Shown here: in pieces, positions 62,348 through 64,000 of the stretch
Position numbering within the stretch: the stretch's first letter is position 1
Layout of the letters: the number at the start of each line of letters is the position of its first letter
Origin: Segetibacter sp.
GTDB lineage: Bacteria > Bacteroidota > Bacteroidia > Chitinophagales > Chitinophagaceae
NCBI RefSeq assembly: GCF_025963695.1
Contig: NZ_JAOQAH010000063.1
Span: 1-64,000 of the forward strand
Direction: 5' to 3'
DNA: 64,000 nt
Position numbers and translations under genes: made by a program
The notes under the pieces: generated by a model
Told to the model about the DNA's origin: nothing
Database searches by the model: none
Seen by the model: only the letters and a program-made list of their open reading frames with translations

Positions 62348-63541
62348 CTACTTTTCTTCCTTTTCGAAAATTTTACCTGTTTGCTTGTTTTTTAGAATTA
62401 ATTTCTTTAAACCATAATGAGTCATTTCTTCTTTAACCAGGTAATGGTCCGCATCGTATTCTATCAGATGACTGTCTTTAGAAACCCCTTCTTTCCCTCT
62501 CCAAATATCTAGCTGAACCGGCTCCCAAAGTTTACTTTTTGCAGACTTGTAGCAGGCATCCAAAATAGCATTTACGATATATCCATCATAAAAACTTTCT
62601 TTTGGTTGATTGCCTTGTTCCAGGGAGTTGAACATGTCCATAAACATGTGGTTATATCCAAGTTCGTTCAACTCATCCCCCACGGGGAACAACCAGCCCG
62701 TATTGCTTTCGGCCTTCTCCGAAACATAATCGGCACCTTTACCTGTTGTGAACATTTCAAGACCCGTACGCATAAAATTGTTCGACCAAATGGTTCCTTC
62801 GGTACCCATCACTTCATCACGAAGATCAAGTCCTCCGCGGAAGGTCCAGCTTACTTCAAACTGTGCAATTGCGCCATTTTCGTATTTTATCAAAGCGATA
62901 GAATGATCTTCCGCATCTATTGGTTTTACCTGTGTGTCAGCCCAGCACATTACTTCTACAGGCTTAATATCTTTTCCAATATAAGTCCTGGTAATTTCCA
63001 CACAATGACAACCTAAATCAAGTATGCAACCGCCACCGGCTTGTTCAATGTCCCAAAACCAGTCGCTATGCGGGCCAGGATGAGTCTCTCTCGACTTTGC
63101 CCAAAGTATTCTGCCAAGTGCCCCGTTTTTTACACTTTCATAGGCCTTTAAAAACTTCGGTGTATATACAAGGTCTTCGAGGTAGCCGTTGAATATTCCT
63201 GCGCTTTCGACTGCTTCCAGCATGCGTTTGGCTTCTGCAGCATTTCGCCCCAGTGGCTTTGTTGTCATGACTGCTTTTTTATGCTTACAACATAACATTA
63301 CCGCTTCTTCATGCAGGTTGTTAGGAAGAGAGATACAAACAATATCAACATCTGGATGAGCAATAGCTTCCTCCATATTGGTTGTGGTATGTGCCACTTT
63401 ATAATCGGCTGCAAACTTTTTTACAGACTCTTCGCGTCGGGAAAAAATACTTACAATCTTATCCTTATTGCGATATCCTTGTAAAGAGTCGGCATAAAAA
63501 CGTCCAATAAAACCAGAGCCAAGCATAGCAATTCGTTGCAT
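62348..63541 (-). CDS. Gfo/Idh/MocA family oxidoreductase
   Basis: 397 residues. The Rossmann start IAMLGSGFIGRFYADSL binds NAD(P); MTTKPLGRNAAEAKRML gives the conserved Lys-Pro, and GGCILDLGCHCVEITRTYIG the D-x-x-x-H site. No signal peptide, so cytoplasmic. Members oxidise or reduce sugars and sugar acids such as inositol and glucose. With the exported GH2 and PQQ proteins it suggests sugar use, but the genes are not in one operon. An odd feature is the long C-terminal part ending in Lys/Glu. Confidence 0.88.
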   Translation of the reverse strand: MQRIAMLGSGFIGRFYADSLQGYRNKDKIVSIFSRREESVKKFAADYKVAHTTTNMEEAIAHPDVDIVCISLPNNLHEEAVMLCCKHKKAVMTTKPLGRNAAEAKRMLEAVESAGIFNGYLEDLVYTPKFLKAYESVKNGALGRILWAKSRETHPGPHSDWFWDIEQAGGGCILDLGCHCVEITRTYIGKDIKPVEVMCWADTQVKPIDAEDHSIALIKYENGAIAQFEVSWTFRGGLDLRDEVMGTEGTIWSNNFMRTGLEMFTTGKGADYVSEKAESNTGWLFPVGDELNELGYNHMFMDMFNSLEQGNQPKESFYDGYIVNAILDACYKSAKSKLWEPVQLDIWRGKEGVSKDSHLIEYDADHYLVKEEMTHYGLKKLILKNKQTGKIFEKEEK

Positions 63542-63819
63542 AGATTTTTAGTTTGTTTAAATTATCCAATTCAAAAAAAGTACTTGTAAAGCCTAAAAGC
63601 TAAAGTAGCAATATCTTATATAACCACCTATTGAATTACTCCAAAAGTAACCCCCGCTATATTCCAAGTTCAATTAACATCAGGCCTGTTCTCCATACAA
63701 GTGATTACAAAAGCTTTCGAATTAAGAAATTTTAAGATTTCTGTTGCAGACAGGACCGCCCTATTCCTTTTAATCTCCATAGTGTTTCTTACCTTTGGGT
63801 GCGAATAAATTTTAAAGAC

Positions 63820-64000
63820 ATGATTAAGACTGGTAATCCCGTAATAAGTATATATACAGAAATGACTCCTAATCCTGAGACTATGAAGTTTGTTGCAAAC
63901 AAACTTTTATATCCAGGAAAGAGCATTGATTTTGCTGATGAAAGTCTCGCAGGCCCTTCTCCTTTGGCAAAAGAGTTATTTAGCTTTCCTTTTATAAAGA
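63820..64000 (+). CDS. NifU-like (Nfu) iron-sulfur scaffold, start only
   Basis: 60 codons from the ATG at 63820, open to the window edge. ISIYTEMTPNPETMKFVANK and SPLAKELFSFPFI match the Nfu N-terminal domain. The C-terminal CXXC domain would lie beyond the window. Such proteins carry Fe-S clusters to targets. Confidence 0.85.
   Translation, partial: MIKTGNPVISIYTEMTPNPETMKFVANKLLYPGKSIDFADESLAGPSPLAKELFSFPFIK

Overview
The window is chromosomal DNA of a Bacteroidota bacterium, most likely a member of the Chitinophagaceae or a close relative. I infer this from the AT-rich composition, the lack of clear Shine-Dalgarno boxes, promoters of the TTG / TAnnTTTG type, alternative complex III joined to an aa3-type oxidase, the futalosine menaquinone gene mqnC, and Bacteroidota-style families (DUF4422, NdpA, DUF2461, ThuA-PQQ-PKD-cytochrome fusion). 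I see no rRNA, tRNA, CRISPR array, complete insertion sequence or prophage.

Layout. 1-6.9 kb holds a secreted FG-GAP protein cut by the window edge, an MFS carboxylate/sugar transporter, methylglyoxal synthase facing a Gpr-type aldo-keto reductase, an exported TIM-barrel protein and a retropepsin-like protease with a PDZ domain. 7-11.7 kb has mqnC, small unknown genes, an NdpA-like protein and an M23 lipoprotein. 12-17.7 kb is a complete RND efflux operon (adaptor, pump, TolC-like channel). 18.4-28.6 kb has a large unknown lipoprotein, a methionine aminotransferase-like enzyme, NhaA, SixA, a DUF4422 protein, a PurF-like enzyme, an FMN reductase, YceI and pirin. A MarR regulator ahead of pirin is broken by a stop and a frameshift. 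29.3-32.5 kb has ligA, a DUF2461 gene and an alkyltransferase-like protein.

32.7-49.0 kb is the respiratory block, all on the minus strand: actA-B-C-D-E-F, oxidase subunits II and I, heme O synthase, two subunit III genes, subunit IV, SCO and DUF420. Together with mqnC it describes a chain from menaquinol through alternative complex III to an aa3 oxidase. ActA carries six CXXCH motifs, including an N-terminal single-heme domain. A strong promoter lies upstream of actA and a clear terminator follows subunit IV.

49.2-64 kb carries purN, three genes of the arsenosugar-associated set (TIGR04282 transferase, peroxidase-like protein, purine nucleoside phosphorylase) without arsM or arsS nearby, recA, an endonuclease VIII-like glycosylase, a ZIP transporter, a five-domain ThuA/PQQ/PKD/cytochrome c protein, a GH2 glycosidase, a Gfo/Idh/MocA oxidoreductase and the start of an Nfu-type gene.

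The most unusual signal is not a gene. A 20-bp intergenic element recurs 14 times, on both strands, as two subfamilies (GTTGTGTCACTCACTTGTAC and GTTGCGTCGCACTCTTGTAC). Positions 5 and 9 change together in every copy, keeping a GYG-T-CRC dyad. Two copies form an inverted pair between convergent genes, one supplies the start codon of a gene, and one lies in the false N-terminal extension of the RND pump frame.
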